Of a DNA stretch of 64,000 nt, positions 1 to 8,575 are shown piece after piece. Within the stretch, counting starts at the first letter, position 1, and each line of letters starts with the position of its first letter. A program made the position numbers and the translations under genes. The DNA is from Dorea phocaeensis. GTDB taxonomy: Bacteria > Bacillota > Clostridia > Lachnospirales > Lachnospiraceae. The stretch covers positions 620,001-684,000 of the forward strand of contig NZ_OEPZ01000001.1 of assembly GCF_900240315.1 (NCBI RefSeq). Direction: 5' to 3'. The notes beneath the pieces are model-generated. The model ran no database searches. It saw only the letters and a list, made by a program, of their open reading frames with translations, and was not told where the DNA came from.

Positions 1-863
1 TGAAGATCATACTGCTCACTGATTTCTCGAACCGTACGGAAATTGCCAAGAGATTTGCTCATCTTATGGTTATCGATATTCAAAAATGCATTGTGCATCC
101 AGTATTTTGCAAATTCTTTGCCGTTAGCAGCTTCACTTTGCGCAATTTCATTTTCATGGTGAGGGAATACCAAATCCTCTCCACCTGCATGAATATCAAT
201 CTGCTCGCCCAGATATTTCTTAGACATCACAGAACACTCAATATGCCAGCCCGGACGTCCGTCACACCATGGAGACTGCCATGCCGGCTCTCCCTCTTTT
301 TTCGGTTTCCAAAGCACAAAGTCCAGCGGATCTTCCTTCTCATCCTCTCCGGTTACCAAAAGAGAACGCTCTCCGGAACGCAGATCATCCAAGTTCTTGT
401 GGGATAACTTTCCGTATTCTTTAAACTGTCTGGTACGGAAGTACACGGTACCGTTCTTCTCATAGGCATATCCCTTATCAATCAATGTCTGAATCATCTC
501 TACCATGCCGCAGATCTCTTCTGTTGCAAGAGGATGCTTGGTGGCAGGTTTTACATTCATGCCAGCCATATCTTTCTTACATTCCTCAATAAAACGTTTG
601 GATACCTCATCTGCAGAGGTGCCTTCTTCAATCGCTTTTTTGATAATCTTATCGTCCACATCGGTAAAGTTGGATACATAATTAACATCATATCCCTTGT
701 ATTCAAAATAGCGTCTTACCGTATCGAATACGATCATCGGTCTTGCATTTCCGATATGGATAAAATTGTACACGGTCGGACCGCACACATACATTTTTAC
801 CTTTCCTTCCTCCAACGGAACAAATTCTTCTTTTCTCTTTGTCAACGTATTATATAATTTCAT
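1..863 (-). CDS. cysS: Cysteinyl-tRNA synthetase, N-terminal part (cut by window edge)
   Basis: Charges tRNA-Cys with cysteine in the cytoplasm (class I synthetase). About 287 codons are visible out of the usual ~465. Seen: the HIGH-type motif as HIGNARP near residue 36, the zinc-site Cys in YVCGPTVYN, the later Cys in WHIECS, the HHENE segment, and the KMSKS loop near the window edge. ATG at 863 with AGGAGGAGAAG just upstream. The first 14 bases overlap the end of cysE, so the two are co-transcribed and translationally coupled under the Cys T-box. The C-terminal anticodon-binding domain lies outside the window. Confidence 0.96.
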   Translation of the reverse strand, partial: MKLYNTLTKRKEEFVPLEEGKVKMYVCGPTVYNFIHIGNARPMIVFDTVRRYFEYKGYDVNYVSNFTDVDDKIIKKAIEEGTSADEVSKRFIEECKKDMAGMNVKPATKHPLATEEICGMVEMIQTLIDKGYAYEKNGTVYFRTRQFKEYGKLSHKNLDDLRSGERSLLVTGEDEKEDPLDFVLWKPKKEGEPAWQSPWCDGRPGWHIECSVMSKKYLGEQIDIHAGGEDLVFPHHENEIAQSEAANGKEFAKYWMHNAFLNIDNHKMSKSLGNFRTVREISEQYDL

Positions 864-1557
864 GACTGTCTTCTCCTCCTTCGTCAATCTTCTCTTTGCT
901 TTTTAAACACTTCATATGCTTCTCCATCTCATAGATCTGCTGGTGAAGCTTCAAGTTCTCAGACTGAAGCTGTTCAATCTCGCTGCTGATCGGGTCAGGC
1001 AGATGCACCTGATCCATATCCATCCGCGGCAGTCTTTCATTATCCCTCTTTACAATACGACCGGGAACACCAACCACGGTACAATTCGGCGGCACTTCTT
1101 TTAACACGACAGAACCGGCTCCGATCTTCGAGTTTTTCCCAATGGTAAAAGATCCAAGAACTTTTGCCCCGGCACTGACCATCACATTATCCTTCAGAGT
1201 CGGATGGCGCTTTCCCTGCTCCTTTCCGGTACCCCCAAGGGTTACACCCTGATACAGCGTCACATTATCTCCTAACTCCGCTGTCTCCCCGATGATCACG
1301 CCGCTTCCGTGATCGATAAACAGACCTTTCCCGATAGTTGCTCCCGGATGAATCTCAATTCCTGTCTTCCTAACTGCCCGCTGAGACACCCATCTGGCCA
1401 GGAAATAATGCTTCTTCAAATACAGCTTATGAGCCACCCGGTAACGCATAATTGCTTTAAAACTCGGATATAAAAATACTTCCATATTCGACTTAATCGC
1501 CGGATCCCGTTCCCGAATCACTTGAATTTCTTCTCTTACATACGATATGATCCCCAT
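850..1557 (-). CDS. cysE: Serine O-acetyltransferase (CysE)
   Basis: Makes O-acetylserine from serine and acetyl-CoA, the first step of cysteine synthesis. 235 residues from the ATG at 1557, which has AAGGAAG 8 bases upstream; an in-frame upstream extension to 1623 would run into the leader terminator and is rejected. The left-handed beta-helix hexapeptide repeats are visible, with the family signature DHGSGVVIGE-like segment (read here as [16 protein letters not shown]) and [13 protein letters not shown]. The C-terminal tail after about residue 185 is charged and predicted coiled coil ([20 protein letters not shown]), longer than a minimal CysE. It precedes and overlaps cysS; both are regulated by the T-box leader. 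Confidence 0.95.
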   Translation of the reverse strand: MGIISYVREEIQVIRERDPAIKSNMEVFLYPSFKAIMRYRVAHKLYLKKHYFLARWVSQRAVRKTGIEIHPGATIGKGLFIDHGSGVIIGETAELGDNVTLYQGVTLGGTGKEQGKRHPTLKDNVMVSAGAKVLGSFTIGKNSKIGAGSVVLKEVPPNCTVVGVPGRIVKRDNERLPRMDMDQVHLPDPISSEIEQLQSENLKLHQQIYEMEKHMKCLKSKEKIDEGGEDSHEII

Positions 1558-1584
1558 GCCGTGCGCTTCCTTTCCATAAAAATA

Positions 1585-1865
1585 AAAAATTCGTCTCCTG
1601 AATAATTCAAGAGACGAATTCAATCCGCGGTTCCACTCTTCTAAAGGCTCCAGATCTGATCATCCGTATAAGCCTCCACTTGATACACGTAACGTGTGTA
1701 ATTCCCGTATCCGGCTACCTGGGATCTCTCCCGCTCGCCAGATCAACTCCCGGATGCACTTCACAGCCATTTCACCGAAAACTGCTTTCAGCCGGTGACA
1801 GTTTCTCTCTGTCGGATCCATTATCTGCTACTCTTTCCGTTCTAAGTCTTTTTCGTATACATTAT
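1585..1865 (-). promoter_or_regulatory. Cysteine T-box riboswitch leader of cysE-cysS
   Basis: Read on the minus strand, a ~280-base untranslated leader contains the conserved T-box core GTGGAACCGCGG (1625-1636) directly before a terminator hairpin, and an upstream Stem I region. The candidate specifier codon is TGC (Cys) at 1756-1758 in the context GAAGTGCATC. Established behaviour: uncharged tRNA-Cys pairs with the specifier and the T-box bulge and allows read-through. The identity of the specifier is by eye and fits the downstream genes exactly. Confidence 0.93.
1588..1620 (-). terminator. T-box terminator hairpin
   Basis: AATTCGTCTC (1620-1611) pairs with GAGACGAATT (1597-1588), followed by a T-rich run on the minus strand. 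It lies immediately after the T-box core, as expected for the attenuator of this leader. Confidence 0.9.
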
Positions 1866-1894
1866 ATATTATGCGAAAAAGACTCATTTGTCAA
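1866..1894 (-). promoter_or_regulatory. Promoter of the T-box-cysE-cysS unit
   Basis: TTGACA (1894-1889), 17-base spacer, TAATAT (1871-1866) on the minus strand. It sits in the short gap between the histidine-kinase stop codon (1900) and the T-box leader, so cysE-cysS is transcribed separately from the upstream two-component operon. Confidence 0.8.
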
Positions 1895-1899
1895 ATAAA

Positions 1900-3957
1900 T
1901 TAAAACGTTATCTCCACTTTAAATAAGTCTGCTTCTGTCTCTATCTGCATTTCCCCTTTCTGCAATTCCACAAAACTTTTGACAATCGCAAGTCCCAGAC
2001 CCGATCCTTCGGTATTCCTTGATACGTCTCCTCTTACGAACCGTTCGGTCAGTTCTTCCGGATTGAAGTTCAGTTCTTGTGCTGACATGTTCTTTAACTG
2101 GACCACTGTTTTCCCAGCTTCCCTTGCAATCCTTACGTACACTCGCGTATGCGGCATCGCATACTTGGTGATGTTCACCAACAGGTTTTCAAAAATACGG
2201 AATGTCTTCTGACTATCTAATGGTATCACAATTTTTTCTTCCGGATAATCACACCGAAATTCAAGTCCCGCTGCGGCAAACTTATCTTCCATCTCCAGCT
2301 TTACCTGTTTAAAAAGATTTACAATATCGACATCCACCACGTTTAACGTTACATTCTGACTGTTTGCCTTACTGATTTCAAAAAGATCTTCAATCAGCAC
2401 CTTTAACCGCAAAGACTTTCTCTCTAACACGTCAATGTATTCTTTTTGTTTCTCTTCATCTTTTTCTTCTTTTAATAAATTAACATAAGTAATGATTGCT
2501 GTAAGCGGTGTCTTTAAATCGTGAGACACATTGGTAATAAGCTCCGTTTTCATACGCTGGCTCTTCACTTCTTTGTCCACCGCCAGTTTGAAGCCCTGGC
2601 GAATCTTTTCCATCTCCGCCTTAAATGGGGTGAAGACTCCCAGATCTTCTGTGATCTCCACATCCAGATTCCCTTCTGCCATCTGGTTTGTCGCTTTTAA
2701 TAAGATTGCGTACTTTGCTTTCAGATCATTGAAATATTTCCGCAGGATCAAAAACAGGATCACCGAATAAATAACCAGTGCAATGATACCGAAAACCCAG
2801 ATAGAACAAATGCAGACAAGGATTACAAAGTTCACCAGCACAAGCTTTAAAATAAACCTATTGTTCTTGTCATCCAGATCAATGTAATCAAAGGAGCGAT
2901 AAATCTTATCCAGTCCCGCCTTACACTTTTCTATCATCCACCGTACTCCTTTTTTGATCTTTCCAGAGAAACGCACAATCAGGGAATTTTCTTTCAGATA
3001 TCCTTTCAGTCCCATTGTAAAGAGATGTCTTACATTTGCCGCTGCCCAGTAAGTTCCTGCGAATACTCCCGTCCACACAAGTACATCCAGCGCTTCCACC
3101 CTTCCTTGATTTCTGGAAAACAGATACCAAAGATTATCAAAGAGTATGATATAGCCAAAGAATGCTGCCGCTACAACGATTTCCATCGGACACCGGAAAA
3201 TTTTCTCTGTTCCTGTGTGCAAGGTTGAAAATATCGGAAGCAACAAAGCCGCTGCCGCTACGACACATAAGAGTATGAGAATCACTCCACTTGTTCTTTC
3301 AGACACCATATAACCGGTATAATGCCAGTTATCCATATAGGCCTTTAAGTTGCTTTCCGTCATTGCAAATGTAAAGGTACGGTTTTTCGGCGTTCTCATA
3401 TAGACGTCCGCGCTTTCTTCCGCAGAGTACTGATATCTGTCCTGAATATTTCTGGAAAATTCATTCAGTACAGAACGAAGCTCCCGGATCTGCCCCGACT
3501 TATATTCACCCGCCTGAATCTTCGCCTCCGGAATTCCATTCCGATCGTAGTGGATCGTCATTGCAAGTCCATAAGAAGCAATGGATTTCTTCCCGGAATT
3601 GACCACGCTTTCCGCTACTGTCTTTCCCTCTTCGTCCTCCACAGAATACTCCAGATATGGATATAGATTGTCAAACTCATTCAATTCTTCCTGAAAGTCA
3701 TACTCAAGCTCCTGCTCTTTCTCTACCTTTGACATTCCCGCATCCGATTCCGTAGAATAGAGAATGTAGCTTGCCCATACGAATTCTTCCAGAAAGTCAG
3801 AAGAACAAAGAGCCGCTTCATCTAACTCATTCTGAAGATTTTCACACTCTCTGGAATATGCAGGATATCCAGAAAGTACCGCCATCGTCGGGATGGCAAT
3901 CATCAATAAAATTAATACAATGGCAAGTTTATGCCTGTTTTTCAATTTTGTATCCAA
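1900..3957 (-). CDS. Sensor histidine kinase, multi-pass membrane
   Basis: Sensor kinase partner of the OmpR-type regulator just upstream. 685 residues from a TTG at 3957 (a second TTG at 3945 is also possible; no ATG is available). Seen: a membrane helix at ~11-30, an extracytoplasmic sensor region ~31-222, further hydrophobic helices at ~223-245, ~258-280, ~291-308 and a pair at ~368-405, a HAMP-like stretch, the HisKA box NVSHDLKTPLTA with His479, and a HATPase domain ending in TEGSGLGLAIVKS. The D-box of the ATPase is the atypical form seen in many clostridial kinases (ERFVRGDVSRNTEGSGLG). The reading frame overlaps the regulator gene by 29 bases. The signal sensed cannot be told from sequence; the operon context suggests the cell envelope. 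Confidence 0.9.
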   Translation of the reverse strand: MDTKLKNRHKLAIVLILLMIAIPTMAVLSGYPAYSRECENLQNELDEAALCSSDFLEEFVWASYILYSTESDAGMSKVEKEQELEYDFQEELNEFDNLYPYLEYSVEDEEGKTVAESVVNSGKKSIASYGLAMTIHYDRNGIPEAKIQAGEYKSGQIRELRSVLNEFSRNIQDRYQYSAEESADVYMRTPKNRTFTFAMTESNLKAYMDNWHYTGYMVSERTSGVILILLCVVAAAALLLPIFSTLHTGTEKIFRCPMEIVVAAAFFGYIILFDNLWYLFSRNQGRVEALDVLVWTGVFAGTYWAAANVRHLFTMGLKGYLKENSLIVRFSGKIKKGVRWMIEKCKAGLDKIYRSFDYIDLDDKNNRFILKLVLVNFVILVCICSIWVFGIIALVIYSVILFLILRKYFNDLKAKYAILLKATNQMAEGNLDVEITEDLGVFTPFKAEMEKIRQGFKLAVDKEVKSQRMKTELITNVSHDLKTPLTAIITYVNLLKEEKDEEKQKEYIDVLERKSLRLKVLIEDLFEISKANSQNVTLNVVDVDIVNLFKQVKLEMEDKFAAAGLEFRCDYPEEKIVIPLDSQKTFRIFENLLVNITKYAMPHTRVYVRIAREAGKTVVQLKNMSAQELNFNPEELTERFVRGDVSRNTEGSGLGLAIVKSFVELQKGEMQIETEADLFKVEITF

Positions 3958-4648
3958 CTCCCCACACCACCTTCAAATATTTTGGTTCTTTCGGGTTGAT
4001 CTCAATCTTCTCCCGAATATTTCTGACATGTACCATAATCGTATCCGTATTTACTGCCCGTTCATTCCACACTCGTTCGTAGATCTCTTCTGCCGAAAAG
4101 ACTCTTCCCGGATGCTTCGCTAACAAAAGCAGGATCTTATACTCTATCGGCGTCATCTTGATAACCTCTCCGTCTACGGATACCTCCACCGCATCCTCGT
4201 TGATCTCCAGTCCGCCGATGGTATGAATATTGGCCGTCTTTTCATGGTTTTTAAGCTTTTCTAAGAATTTCCGGTATCGACGAAGCTGGGAATTTACCCT
4301 TGCTAACAGTTCCATTGGAGTAAATGGTTTCGTCACATAATCGTCAGCTCCAATATTAAGTCCCATAATCTTATCCACTTCTTCCGATTTTGCCGACAGA
4401 AAAATCACCGGAAAATCATGTTTCTCCCGAAGCTTAATGGTCATGGCAATCCCATCCATCCGCGGCATCATTACATCCACAATAGCCAAATGGATCTCTT
4501 CTTTTTCAATGATTTCCAGCCCTTCCACTCCGTCTGCCGCCTGATACACTTTATATCCCTGGCTTTTTAGGTAGATCTCAACTCCCTTCCTAATTTCTGC
4601 ATCGTCCTCCACAATCAGCACATGATTTATTTCCATTGTATGTTTCAT
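3929..4648 (-). CDS. OmpR/PhoB-family response regulator
   Basis: DNA-binding response regulator, receiver plus winged helix. 239 residues from ATG 4648; an internal ATG at 4636 is an equally good start. The receiver has the acidic pair VEDD near residue 15, phospho-acceptor Asp58 in IVDVMMPRMDG, and the Lys in YVTKPF. The C-terminal half is a Trans_reg_C domain (VRNIREKIEINPKEPKYLK). It overlaps the kinase gene and begins 28 bases after the DUF374 gene, so it is in one operon with the lipid/envelope genes upstream. The 11-bp direct repeats ahead of the operon are candidate binding sites for it. Confidence 0.93.
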   Translation of the reverse strand: MKHTMEINHVLIVEDDAEIRKGVEIYLKSQGYKVYQAADGVEGLEIIEKEEIHLAIVDVMMPRMDGIAMTIKLREKHDFPVIFLSAKSEEVDKIMGLNIGADDYVTKPFTPMELLARVNSQLRRYRKFLEKLKNHEKTANIHTIGGLEINEDAVEVSVDGEVIKMTPIEYKILLLLAKHPGRVFSAEEIYERVWNERAVNTDTIMVHVRNIREKIEINPKEPKYLKVVWGVGYKIEKQA

Positions 4649-4676
4649 CCTTTCTCATTCCCTTTGCCGTATTCTC

Positions 4677-5336
4677 TTACATCTGTCCTGATACCTTATA
4701 GTTCTCAACAGGTATCCCTGTCATTATACTACATTCCTCCTCATTCTGACAGATCCGAATTCCGGCCGGCTTACGGGCAGATACCACTCCATAGGAATCA
4801 AACCGTACCGTAAGTTTAGAAAACGGAAGCGGGATATGATAATGATCCCACCTCCCAAGAAGAGAAACCTTCCCCGAATAGGACAGGGTAACTCCCACCA
4901 GACTTTTCTGACTGTTCTCTGACAGTACATACGTCAGTTTCTTTGGAATATGCCTCGGTCCAAGAGGACCGTCCATAGCAATGGCTACACTTCGGTTTTC
5001 TTCCTTCAGTGCCCCAAGCAGTTCTTTTAAGATTCCGGCATTGCAAAATCCATATCCAATCCGCACCGCCTTTCCTCCACACTTTTCAATCAGATATTGA
5101 ATATACTCTCCTCTTTCATCTGCTGTCACCAGCACATCAACATTCTTACCTCTTGCAGAAATTTCAGAAAGAATCAGGTTCATAGCAAAACTGTCCTCAT
5201 GCCAGAAACCCACCACATGATTGCCCTCAAATACTTCCGGATGAATCCATTCCATCCGCACCGTCTTTTTAAGACATTTTAAATAGCCGTAAAACAGATG
5301 ATTTAACATGTTTCTTTTCCACTGCCTCATATCCAT
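4677..5336 (-). CDS. DUF374 family, lysophospholipid-acyltransferase-like protein
   Basis: 219 residues. DUF374 proteins resemble membrane acyltransferases of lipid A/phospholipid metabolism; none is well characterised in Firmicutes. The diagnostic segment AMDGPLGPRH is present (family form DGPrGPr), as is an early WHEDS motif in the position of the acyltransferase HxxxxD box. ATG 5336 chosen because AGGAGAGGAAG ends 7 bases upstream; this gives a 68-base overlap with the preceding glycosyltransferase gene, which is long but supported by the ribosome site. Its neighbours (DedA protein, lipid-type glycosyltransferase) suggest a role in membrane lipid or glycolipid modification (inference). Confidence 0.8.
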   Translation of the reverse strand: MDMRQWKRNMLNHLFYGYLKCLKKTVRMEWIHPEVFEGNHVVGFWHEDSFAMNLILSEISARGKNVDVLVTADERGEYIQYLIEKCGGKAVRIGYGFCNAGILKELLGALKEENRSVAIAMDGPLGPRHIPKKLTYVLSENSQKSLVGVTLSYSGKVSLLGRWDHYHIPLPFSKLTVRFDSYGVVSARKPAGIRICQNEEECSIMTGIPVENYKVSGQM

Positions 5337-6561
5337 ATGCCGTCTTCCTCTCCTTAAAATTCTGCCCGTCATACTGCCAAAGCGCCTGCTGGTAATACTG
5401 CTCTGCCTGGGCTGCGATATCTTCCATCCGATAATTCTGCGCCGTCATTTTTGCACCCCTTTTCAGCCTCTTATAGTCTTCCTCCCGCTCCAGCATCGTT
5501 AAGACCTTCTTCGCATACGCTTGTGGATCCTCTTTAGCCAGGTATCCATTCTTTCCATCTTCCACGATGTCGTTGACACCACAGGCGCTTACAGCAGTCA
5601 CCGGAAGACCTGCCGCCATTGCCTCTGCCAGTACGATGCCCTGAGTTTCAGACTTGGACGAAAATAGAAACGCATCGCACGCTCCCAAATAATCTCTCAC
5701 TTTCCGGTTGGGAACGCCGCCGGTAAATATTATTGTATCAGAAAGCCCCTTCTCCTTCGCATACTGCCAAAGGGCTTCTTTTTCTGCTCCTTCTCCGATA
5801 AACAAAACCTTGACCAGGTCGCCTGCTTGTTCCCGTATCTTGCCGATACAATCCAACAGAAAGTAAAGATTCTTTTCTTTATCCATCCGGGACACCGTAC
5901 AAAGCAAGTACTTTCCTTCTCCCAAATACTCCCTTCTGATCCTGTCGGAACTCTCTTTACACTTCTCATAAGCGAAATCCGAAAGCCCTGTTGGAAGTAC
6001 ACATACCGGCGTTTTTATCTTTTGCTGATACAGATAATTCCGAAGATCTGAGGACGGCGCAATCACCAAATCACAATGGTTCGCATAGGCATTTAGATAT
6101 TTGGGGAGCAGCTTTTTCCCCTTCTCCCTCAGATACCTTCGCATCATCTTCTGACACTTTTCATCCGAAAACATTCCAATATAATGCAGGTATTCCTCAT
6201 ACCTGGTATGATATGTATACACCAGCGGAATCTGATGCTTCCTAGAAAGGTGCATCGCCACATTTCCAATCAGCATAGGCTGATGCACATGAATCAGATC
6301 AAAGGATCTTTTCTCAAACTCCCGACTAATGACCGGATCCATGATATTAGGAATCACCATTTTGTTTTTCAGTCTTTTCTCACAGGAACGATATCGTACA
6401 ATATCTTCTTCCTCTTTATCTTCTGTACTTCCCTCATACTGCGGTGCAAAGATACAAACCTCATGTCCTTTTTTCCGAAGCCCTTTTGCAAGGTGCTCTA
6501 CGGAAATCGGAACTCCTCCTACAAAAGGTTTATAATTATTCGTCATCATTGCAATTCTCAT
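5269..6561 (-). CDS. GT4-family glycosyltransferase (glycolipid-synthase-like)
   Basis: 430 residues from ATG 6561 (MRIAMMTNNYKPFVGGV), the usual GT4 N-terminus; in-frame sequence further upstream is not used. GT-B fold retaining glycosyltransferase using a nucleotide sugar. Seen: the N-terminal GGVPISVEHL loop, HVHQPMLIG and YTYHTRYEEY in the acceptor domain, and the donor-site E-x7-E motif in SETQGIVLAEAMAAG. The layout most resembles bacterial diacylglycerol glucosyltransferases (alpha-monoglucosyl-diacylglycerol synthase type), but PIM-like mannosyltransferases share it, so substrate is open. Lies 23 bases after the DedA gene and overlaps DUF374. Confidence 0.85.
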   Translation of the reverse strand: MRIAMMTNNYKPFVGGVPISVEHLAKGLRKKGHEVCIFAPQYEGSTEDKEEEDIVRYRSCEKRLKNKMVIPNIMDPVISREFEKRSFDLIHVHQPMLIGNVAMHLSRKHQIPLVYTYHTRYEEYLHYIGMFSDEKCQKMMRRYLREKGKKLLPKYLNAYANHCDLVIAPSSDLRNYLYQQKIKTPVCVLPTGLSDFAYEKCKESSDRIRREYLGEGKYLLCTVSRMDKEKNLYFLLDCIGKIREQAGDLVKVLFIGEGAEKEALWQYAKEKGLSDTIIFTGGVPNRKVRDYLGACDAFLFSSKSETQGIVLAEAMAAGLPVTAVSACGVNDIVEDGKNGYLAKEDPQAYAKKVLTMLEREEDYKRLKRGAKMTAQNYRMEDIAAQAEQYYQQALWQYDGQNFKERKTAYGYEAVEKKHVKSSVLRLFKMS

Positions 6562-6584
6562 TTTTATGTCCCTCCCTCTTGCTG

Positions 6585-7094
6585 TCACGTCAGCAGGTTC
6601 CACACGGCATCTCCCAGATAATATCCGGCTCCTACAAAGACTAGATTCCAAACCAGAACTCCAAGAAGAGAACTGATCGTATAGGAAAGAAAATCCATGG
6701 AAATCATTCCTGCCGGAATGGAAACCAGCGTTCGCACCATAGGCAGCAATTTACTTACGAATACTCCCGGCGCTCCTTTCTTTCGCAAAATTCCAATATG
6801 TTTTTCTAACACATCTTTCTGCTTCGGAAACTTTCTTACATAAAACCGAAAGAAACGATCTCCTCCAAGTCTTCCTAAAAAGTATAGAATCCAACTGCCA
6901 AGAAGCCCTGCTGCCACCGACAAAAGAAGCACCACTAGGAAGCTTACCTCTCCTTTTGCCGCCCAGATTCCAGCAAGCGGCATGATCACACCCGCCGGAA
7001 AGCCCGGAAGATTTAAGTATTCCAGCAGCACAATAAAAAACACGAAAAACGCTCCGTACTGTGCAAAATACTGTGTCAGTTCCTGTACTCCCAT
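6585..7094 (-). CDS. DedA family membrane protein
   Basis: 169 residues; short DedA/VTT-domain protein. DedA proteins are polytopic membrane proteins, several of which act as lipid flippases or are needed for undecaprenyl-phosphate or phosphatidylethanolamine recycling (family knowledge). Seen: the N-terminal E-Y-L-N-L-P-G-F-P segment, the GSWILYFLGRLGG motif, and the conserved basic FVSKLLPMVRTLVSIPAG loop. ATG 7094 chosen for GGAGG 9 bases upstream. First gene of the five-gene envelope/two-component operon. Confidence 0.88.
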   Translation of the reverse strand: MGVQELTQYFAQYGAFFVFFIVLLEYLNLPGFPAGVIMPLAGIWAAKGEVSFLVVLLLSVAAGLLGSWILYFLGRLGGDRFFRFYVRKFPKQKDVLEKHIGILRKKGAPGVFVSKLLPMVRTLVSIPAGMISMDFLSYTISSLLGVLVWNLVFVGAGYYLGDAVWNLLT

Positions 7095-7162
7095 TTCAAA
7101 CCGCCTCCTTTCTTCTGATGGTATTAGGATACCCACAAATTCTTAAGATCCTTTTCTTCAAT

Positions 7163-7184
7163 TTCCAAAGATTTTCTAAAGATT
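7163..7184 (-). promoter_or_regulatory. Tandem 11-bp direct repeats (candidate OmpR-type regulator box)
   Basis: Two head-to-tail copies on the plus strand, TTCCAAAGATT (7163-7173) and TTCTAAAGATT (7174-7184), differing at one base. Eleven-bp direct repeats are the usual site geometry for OmpR/PhoB-type regulators. They lie 70-90 bases ahead of the DedA start codon, upstream of the operon that encodes such a regulator. No convincing -35 box follows, as is usual for activator-dependent promoters. Confidence 0.5.
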
Positions 7185-7189
7185 TATGA

Positions 7190-7227
7190 AAAAACAAGCG
7201 GATATGGAAATTTCTTTCCATATCCGC
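7190..7227 (-). terminator. Intrinsic terminator after the CitMHS transporter gene
   Basis: GCGGATATGGAAA / TTTCCATATCCGC inverted repeat at 7198-7227, followed on the minus strand by TTGTTTTTT (7197-7189). Confidence 0.88.
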
Positions 7228-7258
7228 CTGGATTGTACAGATTGAATTTTATTCATTA

Positions 7259-8557
7259 TTATAATTTCAGTACGCCAAAAATCACAGCCGTCAAAATAAC
7301 CACTACGTTGGTCACTGTCTGAATTGGAACCGCTTTTTTACAGAAATGCGGCACCTCTGTTTCCGTTAATGCACAACCAAGATAGGTGGACGAGTTCGTC
7401 GGTGTAGAGCTTGTCGCCAGCGAAAGGTTACATACAAATGGCGCAATCATCGCCACCGGAGGAATTCCAAATCCCGCACCGATGGAAACAAACACCGGAT
7501 ACATGGCATTGAAAATCTGAAATGGTACAAAGTAGATGATCACAACACAAAGAAGCAGCAACACAATATGAATGTACCGGAGCAAAAATTCCGGACAAAT
7601 TGCAACCAGCCCCTCTGACAGCGCTCCCACCATACCGGTACTGTTAAACACTGCCTGATACATGGAAATCGCAAGCAGCATGACCAAAATATTCAGATAC
7701 ATCGGTCCCACCTTATTAAAGATCTCCCCATAGTTCTTCGGATAGTTAATCATCGCAGTCACAACCGTTGCCACGATAAATACGAGATACGGTGCAATTC
7801 CAAATACTCCAAGCGCAACCATAAACACAATAAACAGAATCAGGTTTACCCAGAAAAGTTTCGGGCGAACATTCGGTTTTTCTTCTTCCTGCTCTTTCTT
7901 TTCCTCCAGAGCCGCTACCGCCTGGAATGTTCCTACTCTCTTTTTATGTTGTCTGGCAAAATACACCCACTGCAGGATAATCGCCGGAATAAAGCAAAGC
8001 CCCCAAGGCATGGACGCTGCCGCCAGTTCTCCGGTATCAATTCCTGAAGCCATCGCGGTATACGCCATTCCAATTCCCCACGGAATAAAACACATTGCCG
8101 ACATCGCCGTCTGGGCAATAATAAATGCCGCTTCCCTGTCAAAATCAAACTTTTTGTATAACGGCACCAAAATCGGGAATGTGATCAGATATGCCGGTGT
8201 AAAGTTTCCAGTCAGAATACTGAACGCACCGATTACTGTCGTCAATATCATAATCATAATAACATTCATTTTGTTCCCAAGCTTTTGAATCAATGCTGAA
8301 ACAATCGTATCGAACATTCCTGTCTCTGTAAGCATCGTAAAATACAAAAATGCAAACAACAACATAAATCCCGTCGATTTCATCAAAGATGCAAACTGCT
8401 CCAACACAAAATCGCTGACCTCTGTCACCGAAAATCCAAGCAGCATAGCACATACCATTGGAATAATTAATAACACAAAATTAAATGGAACCTTCTTGGT
8501 TACGACCGTTAATACAACAATCAAAATCAAGAGAATCGCCATAATCGTAACATTCAT
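7259..8557 (-). CDS. CitMHS-type citrate/organic-anion transporter
   Basis: 432 residues with about 11-12 hydrophobic helices. CitMHS/Ion-transporter superfamily members import citrate or related carboxylates with protons or metal ions. Seen: a conserved central segment ILTGNFTPAYLITFPIL, a charged cytoplasmic loop around 215-235 (EEKKEQEEEKPNVRPK), and the C-terminal substrate-region motif SLATSSTPTNSSTYLG, matching the paired hairpin motifs of the family. It follows the hydrolase gene by 18 bases and is co-transcribed with it. The context (AroD, YdiB-like dehydrogenase next door) suggests a hydroxylated ring carboxylate such as quinate or shikimate instead of citrate (inference). Confidence 0.8.
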   Translation of the reverse strand: MNVTIMAILLILIVVLTVVTKKVPFNFVLLIIPMVCAMLLGFSVTEVSDFVLEQFASLMKSTGFMLLFAFLYFTMLTETGMFDTIVSALIQKLGNKMNVIMIMILTTVIGAFSILTGNFTPAYLITFPILVPLYKKFDFDREAAFIIAQTAMSAMCFIPWGIGMAYTAMASGIDTGELAAASMPWGLCFIPAIILQWVYFARQHKKRVGTFQAVAALEEKKEQEEEKPNVRPKLFWVNLILFIVFMVALGVFGIAPYLVFIVATVVTAMINYPKNYGEIFNKVGPMYLNILVMLLAISMYQAVFNSTGMVGALSEGLVAICPEFLLRYIHIVLLLLCVVIIYFVPFQIFNAMYPVFVSIGAGFGIPPVAMIAPFVCNLSLATSSTPTNSSTYLGCALTETEVPHFCKKAVPIQTVTNVVVILTAVIFGVLKL

Positions 8558-8575
8558 CTTTTCTTTTTCCTTTCT

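Noticed and set aside
1680-1898. Open frame on the plus strand opposite the T-box
   Set aside because: It lies over a structured leader, has no ribosome site and no recognisable protein.
7120-7133. GGTAT-N4-ATACC inverted repeat before DedA
   Set aside because: Too short to separate from chance; the 11-bp direct repeats nearby are a better regulatory candidate.
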